Translations under genes and position numbers: made by a program
The notes under the pieces: generated by a model
What the model saw: only the letters and a program-made list of their open reading frames with translations
Databases searched by the model: none
Told to the model about the DNA's origin: nothing
Assembly: GCA_012862575.1 (NCBI GenBank)
Contig: BLSF01000010.1
Coordinates: 124,001-188,000, forward strand
Direction of reading: 5' to 3'
DNA length: 64,000 nt
From: Parietichytrium sp. I65-24A
Lineage: Eukaryota; Sar; Bigyra; Thraustochytrida; Thraustochytriidae
Shown here: positions 1-9,536 of the stretch, in pieces
Position numbering within the stretch: position 1 is the first letter of the stretch
Layout: every line of letters begins with the position of its first letter

Positions 1-286
1 GCTTCTCCCATGTGCTCCTGTTCTGTTCTAAATTCGCCATCGCCTGAAAAGCTCGGAATGGGATAGCCTCGCATTCAGCAGATGGATCAAACCCCACGGC
101 TAGCCTTTCTTCTCGCCTCTCGGCCCGCAGTGCGCGGAGCTCCTCAGCTCTTCGTTGCGCAATATTGAGCCTTGGCTTGACGCGCGCCCGCTGCGATCGC
201 GCCCCCTCATTTTGAGTCTCCCGGCACACCGGTGCCTCTGCGGTCAGAGTCCGTGAGGTGTACTTGGACGCATATTCCAGCATCAT
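1..286 (-). CDS. 5'-partial hypothetical protein running off the left edge
   Basis: An open frame of 95 codons starts at an ATG (286-284, followed at once by a second ATG) and stays open to the window edge. An in-frame TAA lies seven codons upstream of the ATG, so this could be a true 5' end; the ATG also follows an AAG that could be a splice acceptor. The visible part is rich in Arg, Glu and Ala, with an Ala/Glu/Arg-rich helix-forming stretch (AEELRALRAERREER) typical of a coiled coil. No family is recognised. It lies divergently to the FERM-IQ gene, with 1.4 kb between them. Coding status rests only on open length and composition. Confidence 0.4.
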   Translation of the reverse strand, partial: MMLEYASKYTSRTLTAEAPVCRETQNEGARSQRARVKPRLNIAQRRAEELRALRAERREERLAVGFDPSAECEAIPFRAFQAMANLEQNRSTWEK

Positions 287-1668
287 CTTGCCAAGGCTGC
301 GTTATAGAACATCTGCGACCGGCGCTTCAAAGTCAACGCAGATTTCCGACGGGCAACGCGTTCCCCACGTTCTCACCGCACGAGAACGACGGGTAAGGGC
401 CACCTGTCTCTGTCTCTGTCTCCCTAGCTGTTTCTCCGTGCATGTGTTGTACTCGAAAACATGAAACGATGGCCGTGCCTCGATCTACACAACTTTTGTC
501 GTCAGCACATGGGTCCATCATCTTAATTCGCTCAGATGAAAGCTTTCACAGAAGGCTGGGCATTTGAGACATTTGAGGCATTTGAGGCATTTGCATGCGC
601 TGAGGAGTTCACCAGGGAGTCTCCGTCCGATCGAACTCCAATGTTTCCAATCCCCCTGCACTACAGCCGCAAGCGATGGGTTGTTTCTTCCATCAAAGAA
701 TCCATGAATAAATGAATGCCTGAATGCATGAATGGATGAATGGATGAATGAATGGATGGGTTATGTCAAGATCATCTTGACCGACGTGATGAAATAAAAT
801 GAGGGATAGACAGAGAGACAGAGAGATAAATGGATGATCAGATTCACTTTCGACCTGAGTGCTTTCGACTTGACAGTGAGTGTTGAACACGATATTTTTA
901 TAAATGCTACGCCCGGGACTACGTTCTGTGAACGGCTCCAAAGTTCTTCCCGAGCCTTCCCTTGCTCATGAACAGGCGAACAAATGTGTAACTGCTACAT
1001 CATCGTAACGCCTTTTCTTTACTGCCGCACAATATTGCTAGCGCTTCCTTACCACCTGCTACGCCCCAGGTCCGCGAGGACACCTGCTGAACTGAAACCC
1101 GGTCCCCGCCCCGCGAATCGGCTCTCCCACAGCCTCACACTCACGCGCTCAGTGCAACGCACGCACACGGCCAGGCCCCTCGCGAGTGACCATTTTGCGC
1201 AAGTGGGGACGAGGACGAGGTGCACACAGAAGAGGGGTCCTCGAACGTTTCTCTTTCCGCGGACAGGAGTGACAGGAGTGGCAGGAGGGACAGGAGGGTC
1301 AGGAGGTCCAATAAACAATAAACAATTAACAATTAACAACCAGCACAGTCTGCAACGTTGCAACGGGATCCGCGAGGCTGGTCAGGCTGGTCCCTGCTTT
1401 GGGCCAAAAATCATTGGAGAACGGAGCAGTCGAGGCTGGAACCACGTACGTCCCTTCCCAATTGCGAGTCCTCGCAGGCGGTCCTCGCAGTCCGTCCCAC
1501 TTCTTCGCAGTTTGTCCCGATCTGTCCCAGGTGGTGCTCGGTCCTTGGTCCTTGGTCCTTGGTGCTTGGTCATTTGGTCATTTGGTCATTGCTCGTTGGT
1601 GGTTGGTGGTTGGCATGTGGATGTGGGCGTAGCTTGTGGCGTGTTTCGGGATCGTTGTTTCGCGGAGG
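287..1668. other. Intergenic, divergent promoter region with simple repeats
   Basis: This is the gap between the left-edge minus gene and the FERM-IQ gene. It holds three imperfect short-period repeats: ATGAATGG-type units at about 703-759, GACAGGAG-type units at 1261-1310, and CTTGGTC/ATTTGGTC units at 1540-1612. Long open frames here, such as the plus frame 984-1931, are GC-rich, repeat-derived and overlap one another, so none is called. Confidence 0.6.
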
Positions 1669-4600
1669 ATGGCGCACAGCAGCCGCGAAGCGGAGGAGGC
1701 TCTCATCCGCGCTGCGGTGTCCTCTCTCGGGGCCAGCCCCCGTGCTGCTGCCCTCGTGGCTGCATGCAGCTCAGCGTCAAAAGCGTCAGCGTCCGCGGCG
1801 CGTCCTGCATCATCCAAGTCCTTGACCGCGGCGGACGTACGCGTGGATGCGGTGACGGACCGCCTGCTGCAGGAGCGCGACCCTGTGGTGGTGCGTTTGC
1901 GGTACGCGCAGGCAGTGGAGGACGTGCTTAGCGGCGCGTGCCCATGCACGGCGGAGACAGCGTATACTTTGGCGGCTTTGTTACTGCTCCGCGAGGGGCT
2001 CAAGCTCTCCGAAGACGAGGCGCGCGAAGTAGTGGAACGCAATTTGCTGGACCTGGTCCCCGCGAGAGTGTGCAGGAACATTGCGGGAACGGCACTGGCG
2101 CAGGCGGTGCTTGAGCGATGGATGGAGATGAGAGGGTCCGTGCGCGACGCCACGGAAGAGTATTTGCGCGTGGTGGAGGCGCTGCCGTTCTACGGGAGCA
2201 CGTGGTTCGGCGCAGAGGTGCTAAGAAGCGAGAGGCTGCGCCACGGGACGGAGTGCCTGGTGGCGGTGGATAGGAGGGGCGTGGCGCTCTGCAGCGATGA
2301 CGATCGCTGCGAGGTTATTCTGTCAGCGCCGTGGAACTGCATCAGCAGCTGGGGCAGAAAGAGCAAAGATGGCACGGTGTTTGTCAATATCGTGGAGAAA
2401 CGCCGGCGCGGGAGCGTGAACACGCATGCGAATGCGAATGCGACTAGCATTGGGAATGGAAATGGAAACGGAAACGGGTCGGCCTTGCACGAAGAGCTTG
2501 TGCTCAAGATGCCCCGCACGAGTGTGCAGTTTCTGGCTCATCTCACGAGGATGTCCGTCCGGACGTGGGAGGATATGGTTCAAATGGCTCGGCCTTCCCG
2601 CAAACAGGGAAGCGGGCCTTCCAATGCGGAGCACATCGTGTCATCAGGTAGTACGGCCTCCAGGACGGAAGATGCGGAGGGGAGTTCTGCTCGGCACCAG
2701 CAGGTGTCGACGTTAGACGGTGCGACGCAGTCTATGAATGGGGGTACTCGGGAGGTCTCGACTAATCGCTTTACTGATAAGATTGGAGCGCCTTTGGGTG
2801 AGCGGCTCGAGGAGCCTAGGCTATCGAATACTGACCTAGCACCGAAGCGCGAAGGGCGAGTCGCGTCTTCGTCTTCTCAGACTAGTGAAAAGTCCAATAA
2901 CAATAGAGAAGGGCTAGGTCTGGATATGGAGTTCTCGCCAAGTGATGTTGACAATGCCATCCAAACTGTTCTGGGAGGAGAGCGCCTGGGAAGGAAGCTC
3001 TCCTCGAATTCTTCAGCAGGCCTCTCAGGATACAGCGCACCAGGTTCGGAAGAAGGTGATGGCCGTCATGACGAACGGAGTCGAGAAGCGTCAGTGGCGT
3101 CTCAAGTCCAAAGACCTTCCTTGCAGTCAGTTTCTGAGAGCGCCGGCGACGTGTTGGCGCAAACCAGTGCTGATGCTCGCAAGGAGTCTCAGCCGAGTGA
3201 GCCACAGAGCGCCTCTGGCGACCATTTGGCGGCGAGCGATCGCAGAGCGTCGGAGCTATCCCGGATCAGCATGCGAAGCTCCAGTGCGAGGTCGAGGTTA
3301 GCTTCGAATATTTCCAGAACAGGGTCGCAAAAGTCGTCCGAGCCGACAAGTGGAATTGGCGAAGATGAGGACTTGGCTGCCGATGAGGAGGTCGCACTTG
3401 GTGACGACAATGTTACGGGCGAGCGAGCCAACACTGAGAGCTCTTTGGCATCTTTGTCAGAGTCTCGCCGCCAGGATCCCGTTCACTCAGAAAGGCCCTC
3501 TGTTTTCAGCGAAGTTTCAGGTGAAAGAGGGAGTGTTGCGTCTGGAGGCAAATCGGAGGCAGCGGAATCTTTGTCAGAGTCTCGCCGCCAGGATTCCGTT
3601 CATTCAGGAAGGCCCTCCGTTTCCAGCGAAGTTTCGGGCGCAAGAGGGAGTGTCGCACCTCAACGTAAATCAGAGTCGGCGGAATCTGTTTCAGGAAATG
3701 ACACGGTTGCAGCGCAGAGAGCGAGTGAAGTTCTATCCGCACCCGATTCTCCGCATCTTGGTTCTCAGACAGAATCGGTGCACCGTGATACGGCTTCTTC
3801 GGATCATGACAACGGCACGTTTTCGCAGAAGCCGAGCGTGCATTCAGATCGTCGCTCTACTACTACGTCTTTGAAAGAGAACGTAGATCTGAACGAGTCT
3901 GCTGAAGAGAGGCGAGGGTCGATCTCAAGCAGGTCTGGACAACGGGTAATCTCAAATTCCTCCGTTAATCACGAGGGCGCGGTGGTGATGGATGACGAGA
4001 AGGCGGAGAAGGCTCAAGATGAAGAACAGACTAGGGCTGCTGAGAACGGAGGGAGCAATGGTTCCCTTGCTTCTGCTCACAGCGGCGAGCTTAGCACGGA
4101 AGCTGAAAATGAGCCGCAAAAGAGTATTTTGGAGGATGGTGACGGCAAACCAGGAGAAAACGACCTCTTGCAAAAGGAGCGCGCAGCGGTAATGCTTCAA
4201 GCCCACGCTCGAGGTATTCTGCAGCGCAAGAGAGTAGACGAGCTATTACTTGCTCTGAAAGTACAACCTCTGTGGAGAGGGTATGTGTGCCGTCGCAAAG
4301 TCAAAGCTGCCCCCCTCGCTCTTCCAGAAAGGGAGTCTTTGAGCAAGGAGCAAATGGAGTCTTTAATCAGGTTTCAAGCGATACTTCGCGGATGCCGGGC
4401 AAGAATGGAGTTTGAAAGCATGGAACGCGGGTACGCCGCAACATATATTCAAGCGATGTACCGCGGGTATAGCGTCCGGCAAACGCACACCCCACGCCCT
4501 TTCGCAAATTCTGATAGAAGCTCGTTTTCTGAGTTTGGTTTAGGTCCTCCCCCAGGCTTGGACCCACCCCGGCCACCCTCGCCTCCGCCAATGGGAGTAA

Positions 4601-5124
4601 TGACAGATTTCTCGAACATGATCATCGCCCCTCCACCCACCCCCCCTTTGATTCCGCCACCTGGTCTGAGCGGCAGAGAGTCTGATGCAGAGAGCGAGAT
4701 CATGACTGTGAAAGATCACATGTTCTTGCGGCCGCCAAGCGAGTCTCCGCCGTATTCCAGAGATGGGTCTGCACCCAACAAGTACGGACATCCGGCCCCT
4801 CCCCCACCTCCAGGATCCTTGCTTGTTCCGAATCCTCCAAAGTGCCCTCCGCCTGGCTTGGATTTGCCGCGCGGACGGGGCACATCGTCTTTTGACGAGG
4901 TAAGGTCAGTGTCGTTCGGAAATGGGTCACAGGATGGATACAGATATGGATCAATAGGATCCATACGAAGCGGGACTCTCGACGAGGAAGGCAGCGTTCC
5001 AAGTCCACCTTCGAGTCCTCCTCCTGAGGAAGCAAAACGATTCTTGCGACCGCACCCTCCGAGCTCGCCGCCTCCTGACGAAGACGTCAACGACGAAGAC
5101 GACGATGCCGAGTACACAGTCTGA
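1669..5124 (+). CDS. FERM domain and IQ-motif scaffold protein
   Basis: A 1151-residue single-exon protein. The ATG at 1669 is preferred because extending upstream needs a GTG start. Residues about 65-290 resemble the C-terminal lobes of a FERM domain: a helical F2-like stretch (TAETAYTLAALLLL at about 94) and an F3/PH-like lobe opening with LPFYGSTWF at about 172, as in the FERM tails of MyTH4-FERM myosins. A Ser/Glu-rich disordered region follows (about 300-830) with a 39-residue tandem repeat. Four IQ-like calmodulin-binding motifs lie at about 838-940 (cores VMLQAHARGI, VQPLWRGYV, RFQAILRGC and YIQAMYRGY). The tail is proline-rich with three PPPGL motifs and an acidic end. No motor domain is present. 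Inference: a calmodulin-regulated membrane or cytoskeleton adaptor, perhaps flagellar. The FERM call is moderate; the IQ motifs are clear. Confidence 0.85.
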   Translation: MAHSSREAEEALIRAAVSSLGASPRAAALVAACSSASKASASAARPASSKSLTAADVRVDAVTDRLLQERDPVVVRLRYAQAVEDVLSGACPCTAETAYTLAALLLLREGLKLSEDEAREVVERNLLDLVPARVCRNIAGTALAQAVLERWMEMRGSVRDATEEYLRVVEALPFYGSTWFGAEVLRSERLRHGTECLVAVDRRGVALCSDDDRCEVILSAPWNCISSWGRKSKDGTVFVNIVEKRRRGSVNTHANANATSIGNGNGNGNGSALHEELVLKMPRTSVQFLAHLTRMSVRTWEDMVQMARPSRKQGSGPSNAEHIVSSGSTASRTEDAEGSSARHQQVSTLDGATQSMNGGTREVSTNRFTDKIGAPLGERLEEPRLSNTDLAPKREGRVASSSSQTSEKSNNNREGLGLDMEFSPSDVDNAIQTVLGGERLGRKLSSNSSAGLSGYSAPGSEEGDGRHDERSREASVASQVQRPSLQSVSESAGDVLAQTSADARKESQPSEPQSASGDHLAASDRRASELSRISMRSSSARSRLASNISRTGSQKSSEPTSGIGEDEDLAADEEVALGDDNVTGERANTESSLASLSESRRQDPVHSERPSVFSEVSGERGSVASGGKSEAAESLSESRRQDSVHSGRPSVSSEVSGARGSVAPQRKSESAESVSGNDTVAAQRASEVLSAPDSPHLGSQTESVHRDTASSDHDNGTFSQKPSVHSDRRSTTTSLKENVDLNESAEERRGSISSRSGQRVISNSSVNHEGAVVMDDEKAEKAQDEEQTRAAENGGSNGSLASAHSGELSTEAENEPQKSILEDGDGKPGENDLLQKERAAVMLQAHARGILQRKRVDELLLALKVQPLWRGYVCRRKVKAAPLALPERESLSKEQMESLIRFQAILRGCRARMEFESMERGYAATYIQAMYRGYSVRQTHTPRPFANSDRSSFSEFGLGPPPGLDPPRPPSPPPMGVMTDFSNMIIAPPPTPPLIPPPGLSGRESDAESEIMTVKDHMFLRPPSESPPYSRDGSAPNKYGHPAPPPPPGSLLVPNPPKCPPPGLDLPRGRGTSSFDEVRSVSFGNGSQDGYRYGSIGSIRSGTLDEEGSVPSPPSSPPPEEAKRFLRPHPPSSPPPDEDVNDEDDDAEYTV
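3451..3684 (+). repeat. Two-copy 117-bp tandem repeat inside the FERM-IQ gene
   Basis: Two adjacent 117-bp units (3451 and 3568) encode 39-residue copies beginning SLSESRRQD and sharing VHS-RPSV-SEVSG-RGSVA. The period is a multiple of three, so the frame is kept. The copies differ by several substitutions. Confidence 0.85.
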
Positions 5125-5219
5125 GCAATATTTGTGAGCGATGAAGAGTACGAACAACGAAACGATTTGTAAATATATATCGGAAAGAAATTGAGAATGG
5201 GAAAAGAAAATGTTCTACA

Positions 5220-5651
5220 CTACAAGCCTTTAGTCGTCTGACGTGCCCAGTTGTTGTAGTCTGGGTCATATCTGAAGGAGCTGTCGTCCATGAACCTGTA
5301 AAAGAGAACATTCAATCGAGTCTGTCAACAAAAAACGAAACTCACTTTTCCACATCTCCAAACTTCGAGCAACCGCTCAACTTACATGTAGTCCACCAGC
5401 AAGGCCAGGAAAAAAATAACCGCAACCGTGGCCTTCGACATCGTCAATCAATCAAATCCAACAAAAGCGAGCACGTTAGTATCGGGCGAGACCGTCCGCC
5501 AACGCTCCGCTCAGTATCCATCCCCACTTACAAAAGCCAAGAAAACGATGGTGTTAGACGCGAAAGCCAGCAGCGTGAAGAGCAGGATTAGAATCAGCCA
5601 GCAGTATCTTCTCGAATTAAGCCCGTAGGCGTTCACCTGGAGTCCTCCCAT
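5220..5651 (-). CDS. Small two-pass membrane protein, three exons
   Basis: Reconstructed from exons 5532-5651, 5386-5432 and 5220-5295, giving about 80 residues. Both introns (99 and 90 bp) have GTAAGT donors and AG ends, and the first has a perfect TACTAAC branch site (minus strand, 5481-5475). Joining them keeps one frame: MGGLQVNAYGLNSRRY, then two hydrophobic segments (about residues 17-38 and 40-54), then a polar tail with FMDDSSFRYDPDYNNWARQ, then TAG. The short, Tyr/Asp/Trp-rich C-terminus looks like a small ER or endomembrane protein or complex subunit, but I recognise no family. The ATG at 5651 is the first in the exon; the frame stays open upstream to about 5858 without another ATG. 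Its stop is 95 bp from the FERM-IQ stop (convergent). Confidence 0.65.
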
Positions 5652-6410
5652 TTCTCTCTCCGCTCTCCGCAACCTATCTCTCTTTGCAAAGAACTTGTTT
5701 GCTGCAACCGTTCCTCCAACAAACCTCCGAATTCTGATCTGCCGCACCAGCACCAGCACGAACGCGAATGCAGTTTCTTTCCCCGGGAGTCTCCTTCTCC
5801 ACGCGATGTACACTGAACACCACAGTCCCCGCGTACGTTTCAATACCGGTACCCGCAAATTCGAGGGTGCCTATTGTGTCCGCAACTGCTCGGTAGAAGA
5901 TTGCCTAGCAAGACCTTACAAGTAGCCGGCATAGCTGCTAGCGTACTGGCACTGAGCTTCATTAGGTATTTTGGAATATTGGTTCATATTATACGTTTTG
6001 AATCTTATCCAGACTCGTATCCTTGGTCCTCACGCCGTGACTGCCAGCTTATACTGCATGTTTGTTCATTCATGTTCAAAGAATGAACCAGGTATTTTTT
6101 CAAAATAGCAAGCTAGCTCTAGCTAGCTACTAGAACCAAATGTGGAGGACGGGTTCTCCGGTTCCACACACGCAACTGGGAGGTGAAAGACATGGAAAAG
6201 GCGGAAGAGGCAAAAGGCGCAGAACCTGAATGGGTTCTTTGAGCCGGTTCTTGGGGTCGGAGCAGGCAGGGTTGCGTGCCGGTGCAGGCGGCGAGACCCG
6301 CGGACGGGAGTTCTTCCTTTGCATTTGCAACATTCACACATTTCGCAAAGTTGGCAGGCCTTGAGCGGAGTTGAATTTGGTGTTATAGTTGGAGTTGGAG
6401 TTGGAGTTGC
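5652..6410. other. Intergenic, divergent promoter region
   Basis: This lies between the two-pass membrane gene and the coiled-coil gene. It contains a palindrome-rich AGCTAGCTCTAGCTAGCTA block at about 6112-6129, and a run of GTTGGAGTTGGA units just before the ATG at 6411. Three minus frames at 6119-6341 are open at once over the same bases, so they are compositional and not genes. Confidence 0.5.
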
Positions 6411-8030
6411 ATGGCCACTGACATGGAGAACCAGCAGGTGACTATCAGAGGCGCGCAGGTAAGTGAATGGACAAAAAAAAATCGGATGTTTGTGCGCTCT
6501 TCAGAGCAGGTGACTAAGATGGAAGATTGGGAACTGAGGAGAGTAGGTGGCGATGGGAAAGCTGGAGGAAAGGCTCACGCATGTGGTTCGACGAGGGGAG
6601 AACGCGGAGTATAATTGCCGCGCGAGGAGGCAACAGTGAGTTTGTAGAGGAGGCGCGACTTTGAGTGTTTTTGGGTCCGCGGGGTTCACAGATTTTGCAA
6701 CGGTGAGCACAGGCTGAACGATCTTGAGGTGCACATCGCGGAGCTGTGCGTTGAAGTGTCTGATTTGGAATCGGAGTTGATGCGGAAATCAGTCAGAAAT
6801 CGAAGCAATTTGGAGGGACTCGAATCGGTGAGGAGCTCTGTGAAGGAAACGTCGCAGCGCGTCAGCAAACTTCATGTGCAAAGCGATGCAATTGCAAGGT
6901 ACCTGTCGTTCCAAACCGATGAAGTGAGTTCTCGCGAGTCACGCCTCAATGGTTTAAAAGAGCGAAAGCATGCCTTGGCGAATAGGGTTGAAGCTATTCA
7001 AGCAGCAGAGGGACTGCGAGAAACGCAATTGGCTTCCATCTCGTCAGAAACTCAAAGATCGTCCTCTTTGCAGGACGAGTTGATTTCCACTCGCGAATTG
7101 GAACAAGCGCTGCTTTCGAAAGCAAGTATCTCACTTCAGGAGCTAAACCGGCAAAGACAAAACATGACCGAGGCAAAACAAACGACAGAAAAGGCCATCT
7201 CCGAGCTTTGTGCCAAAAGCGACGAGTTGAAGGCTGCAACGAAATCGTTTCTCGAGCTCGAAGCTCAAATACAAAGGCGCCAAGCCTTGTTCAACACGAA
7301 ACGCAGGGACGTGTTGTTTCAGCAGTGGCGCGACTGGTTCGTGACACTGGGTGGCACTTTTCTGAGCAAAATTAAGGCGCATGAAGATTTACTTGCAGGC
7401 CGTCTTGCGGCGTCAAAGCAGCGGCAGCGGAACCGACACAAGGAGCTGCAGAGAGAGATTCACGATCTCCAAGGCAAGGTTCGCGCGCAAAAAGACGCAG
7501 AAGCTCAAGCAGAGATGGTTGCAAACAGAGACGAAGAGCCCCCCAACGCGTCTGAAACAATTACAGTTCATCCGGAGGTTGAGGTTTTACCAGTAACGAA
7601 GCACGACGTTCTTCTGGGAACCGGAACAACCCCTGCAAAGCGGTGCTCCAAGGTTTCGCGCATGGCAACCCGTTCATCGACGATAAGGCAACAGAGATAC
7701 TCTCGCTCACAAGAAAACCACACCGAGTCCAAGCCACAGCGTGATTTCTTTTCTGCGTCCTCAGTTCTTCGCCGTCGACAGCAAGTGTCCGCACGATCTT
7801 TGGAACGCGAAAACACTGAGAAGGACAAGCCTGCTACAGGTCCAAGTTTGGGGAAGACCGCTTCACGACATTACGTGAGAAAATCGAAAAGCGCTGCAGT
7901 GCGTGACCGTAACCAATCTCGGAAAAGCAATTCTTCTGTGCAAAGCAGTAAACACTCTGGAACCGGGGACCAAGAGGAGCTCATGTCGCTGGACATGATT
8001 TTCTCAGAACAAGATTTTGTTCTCAGTTGA
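6411..8030 (+). CDS. Coiled-coil protein, three exons
   Basis: Predicted exons 6411-6458, 6547-6635 and 6692-8030 give 491 residues. Donors are GTAAGT and GTGAGT. The acceptor before 6692 (TTCACAG) is good. The acceptor at 6546 (GAGTAG) has no pyrimidine tract and is the weak point; translation could instead begin at the ATG at 6553. Joined, the second and third exons read continuously through GKLEERLTHVV and RLNDLEVHIAEL, a heptad pattern. Long coiled coil covers about residues 20-260, with a Trp-containing break (QQWRDWF), a second coil at about 286-323, and a basic Ser-rich tail. No catalytic domain is visible and no family is recognised; a structural role (cytoskeleton or centrosome) is only a guess. 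Confidence 0.75.
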
Positions 8031-9536
8031 CGTTGCATGAATTACACTTTCTGCTATGCACCTCAATACGCTTCAAATGGCCGTTTCATCTTTTTGCTAG
8101 TAATCCGAAGTACTTCTTAACTCTAACAAATTCGATTGGCAGTGAAACGTCTCTTCGCTGTCAATCAATCAAGATTATTATCAGCAGAAAATCAGCCATT
8201 TCACAAATCTTTGCAGGCCATTGGGCTATACATAGACGGATGAGAAGCGGCTGACGTCCAATTTGCACGTCAACTGACACCTTAAAGCCGTCGTTATTGC
8301 TTTCCAATATGTTTCCGCCACTTCACCCAAGCACATCTCATCAAAGTCATCGATGGGCATATGTAAAGCTGGTCTCTAATTTTTGAACCGTCCGCTCTCT
8401 TTCCGATTGTCTCTCGATTGATGCTCGTAAGCGTTCGTAAACAGCCAAAGCACAAACCAGTTGCAACTTGACATTCATTGGCCACCTTCCAAGTCAATGC
8501 GACTAATGACTTTCCGTCGAATACCTTTACGCCAAATCGCCAAATTTCCCCAATGCTTTGGACTCTCACATCATTTGCAAAAAATAGCTACAAACCACGG
8601 TTCTTGATTTCACAGTCACAACAAAGTTGTCACAAATCACATTTTTTGTTTGAAAAAGTCCTACGTCTCCTCTATGATAATCACTTTAATGTATCGCATA
8701 CCAAAATCGATACTAGCTTATTCAGCCCCACTGCTAGTCCGCGGCTACCGTCCCAAATAGGCATTCGACCCAATAGGGGCCAGAACCCAAACCGGCTCAT
8801 TGCCTAGCAGACTCCTAAGCCGATCCAACGGCTCGCTAGGGACTCCTACGGGAGGGAATCACGGAAGATTCCAAGCAGCACGTTACGAGCCTACTGTACG
8901 GCTATAGTTTCCGCTATCCATCCGTGGTCGCCCTTTCTCCCTCTGTTTGCTCTCCGTTTTCGGCCGAGTGCTATGTGTCGCCTAGGCGCGAATAGGGCAG
9001 TCCTCAGTCGCAGCTCACGCGTACCGGAACGTGCGCGGACGCATTGCTGGCGTTATTGAAAGAGCTAGCGCCGCGATAGCGCAGCCGAAATCCGCAGGGA
9101 GATTTCGCACGCAGGCCTGTCTGTGGCGCAGTGTCGCAGTTCATTAGTGGCGTAGTGTCGCAGGAGAGAGACAGAGGAGAGCAAGGCGCGGTGGGTGTGG
9201 TCCGCGTCTCTTTTCCATTTTCGCATTTTCGCATTTTCGCATTTTCGCATTTCGCATTTTCGCATTTCAGATTTCGCTTCCTGCGCTGGCGTCGCGGAAT
9301 TGTACATGCACTCTCTCCCGCCAACGTGGTGTTGTCACTTGTGATTTGTTTTGATTTGTTTTGTTGGCGAGAGTTCGGTCGATCATTTATTCTGTTCCTG
9401 TCAGTCGCTCGAGCTGGAACATTGAACGGTCCTCGTAAGGCGCTGCGGAATTGGCGGGCGACCGGCGTGAAGTGTACATAACAGTTGCACAGTTGGTGCA
9501 GGTTGCAGGCCGGGAGGCCATTAAAGGGGCGGAAAG
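8031..9536. other. Intergenic with ATTTTCGC repeat upstream of the MAK-like kinase
   Basis: 1.5 kb between two plus-strand genes. The only distinct structure is about six ATTTTCGC or shortened units at 9215-9267, some 270 bp before the kinase ATG. Short open frames at 8294-8807 have no protein-like features. Confidence 0.5.

Noticed and set aside
1636-1668. Longer N-terminus for the FERM-IQ protein
   Set aside because: It depends on a GTG start; the ATG at 1669 has good context.
984-1931. 315-codon plus frame
   Set aside because: It runs through simple repeats and overlaps the 5' end of the FERM-IQ gene in another frame. Composition is Arg/Ser/Pro of GC-rich noncoding DNA.
6119-6341. Three minus frames of 67-72 codons over the same bases
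   Set aside because: Simultaneous openness of three frames shows stop-poor composition and not genes.
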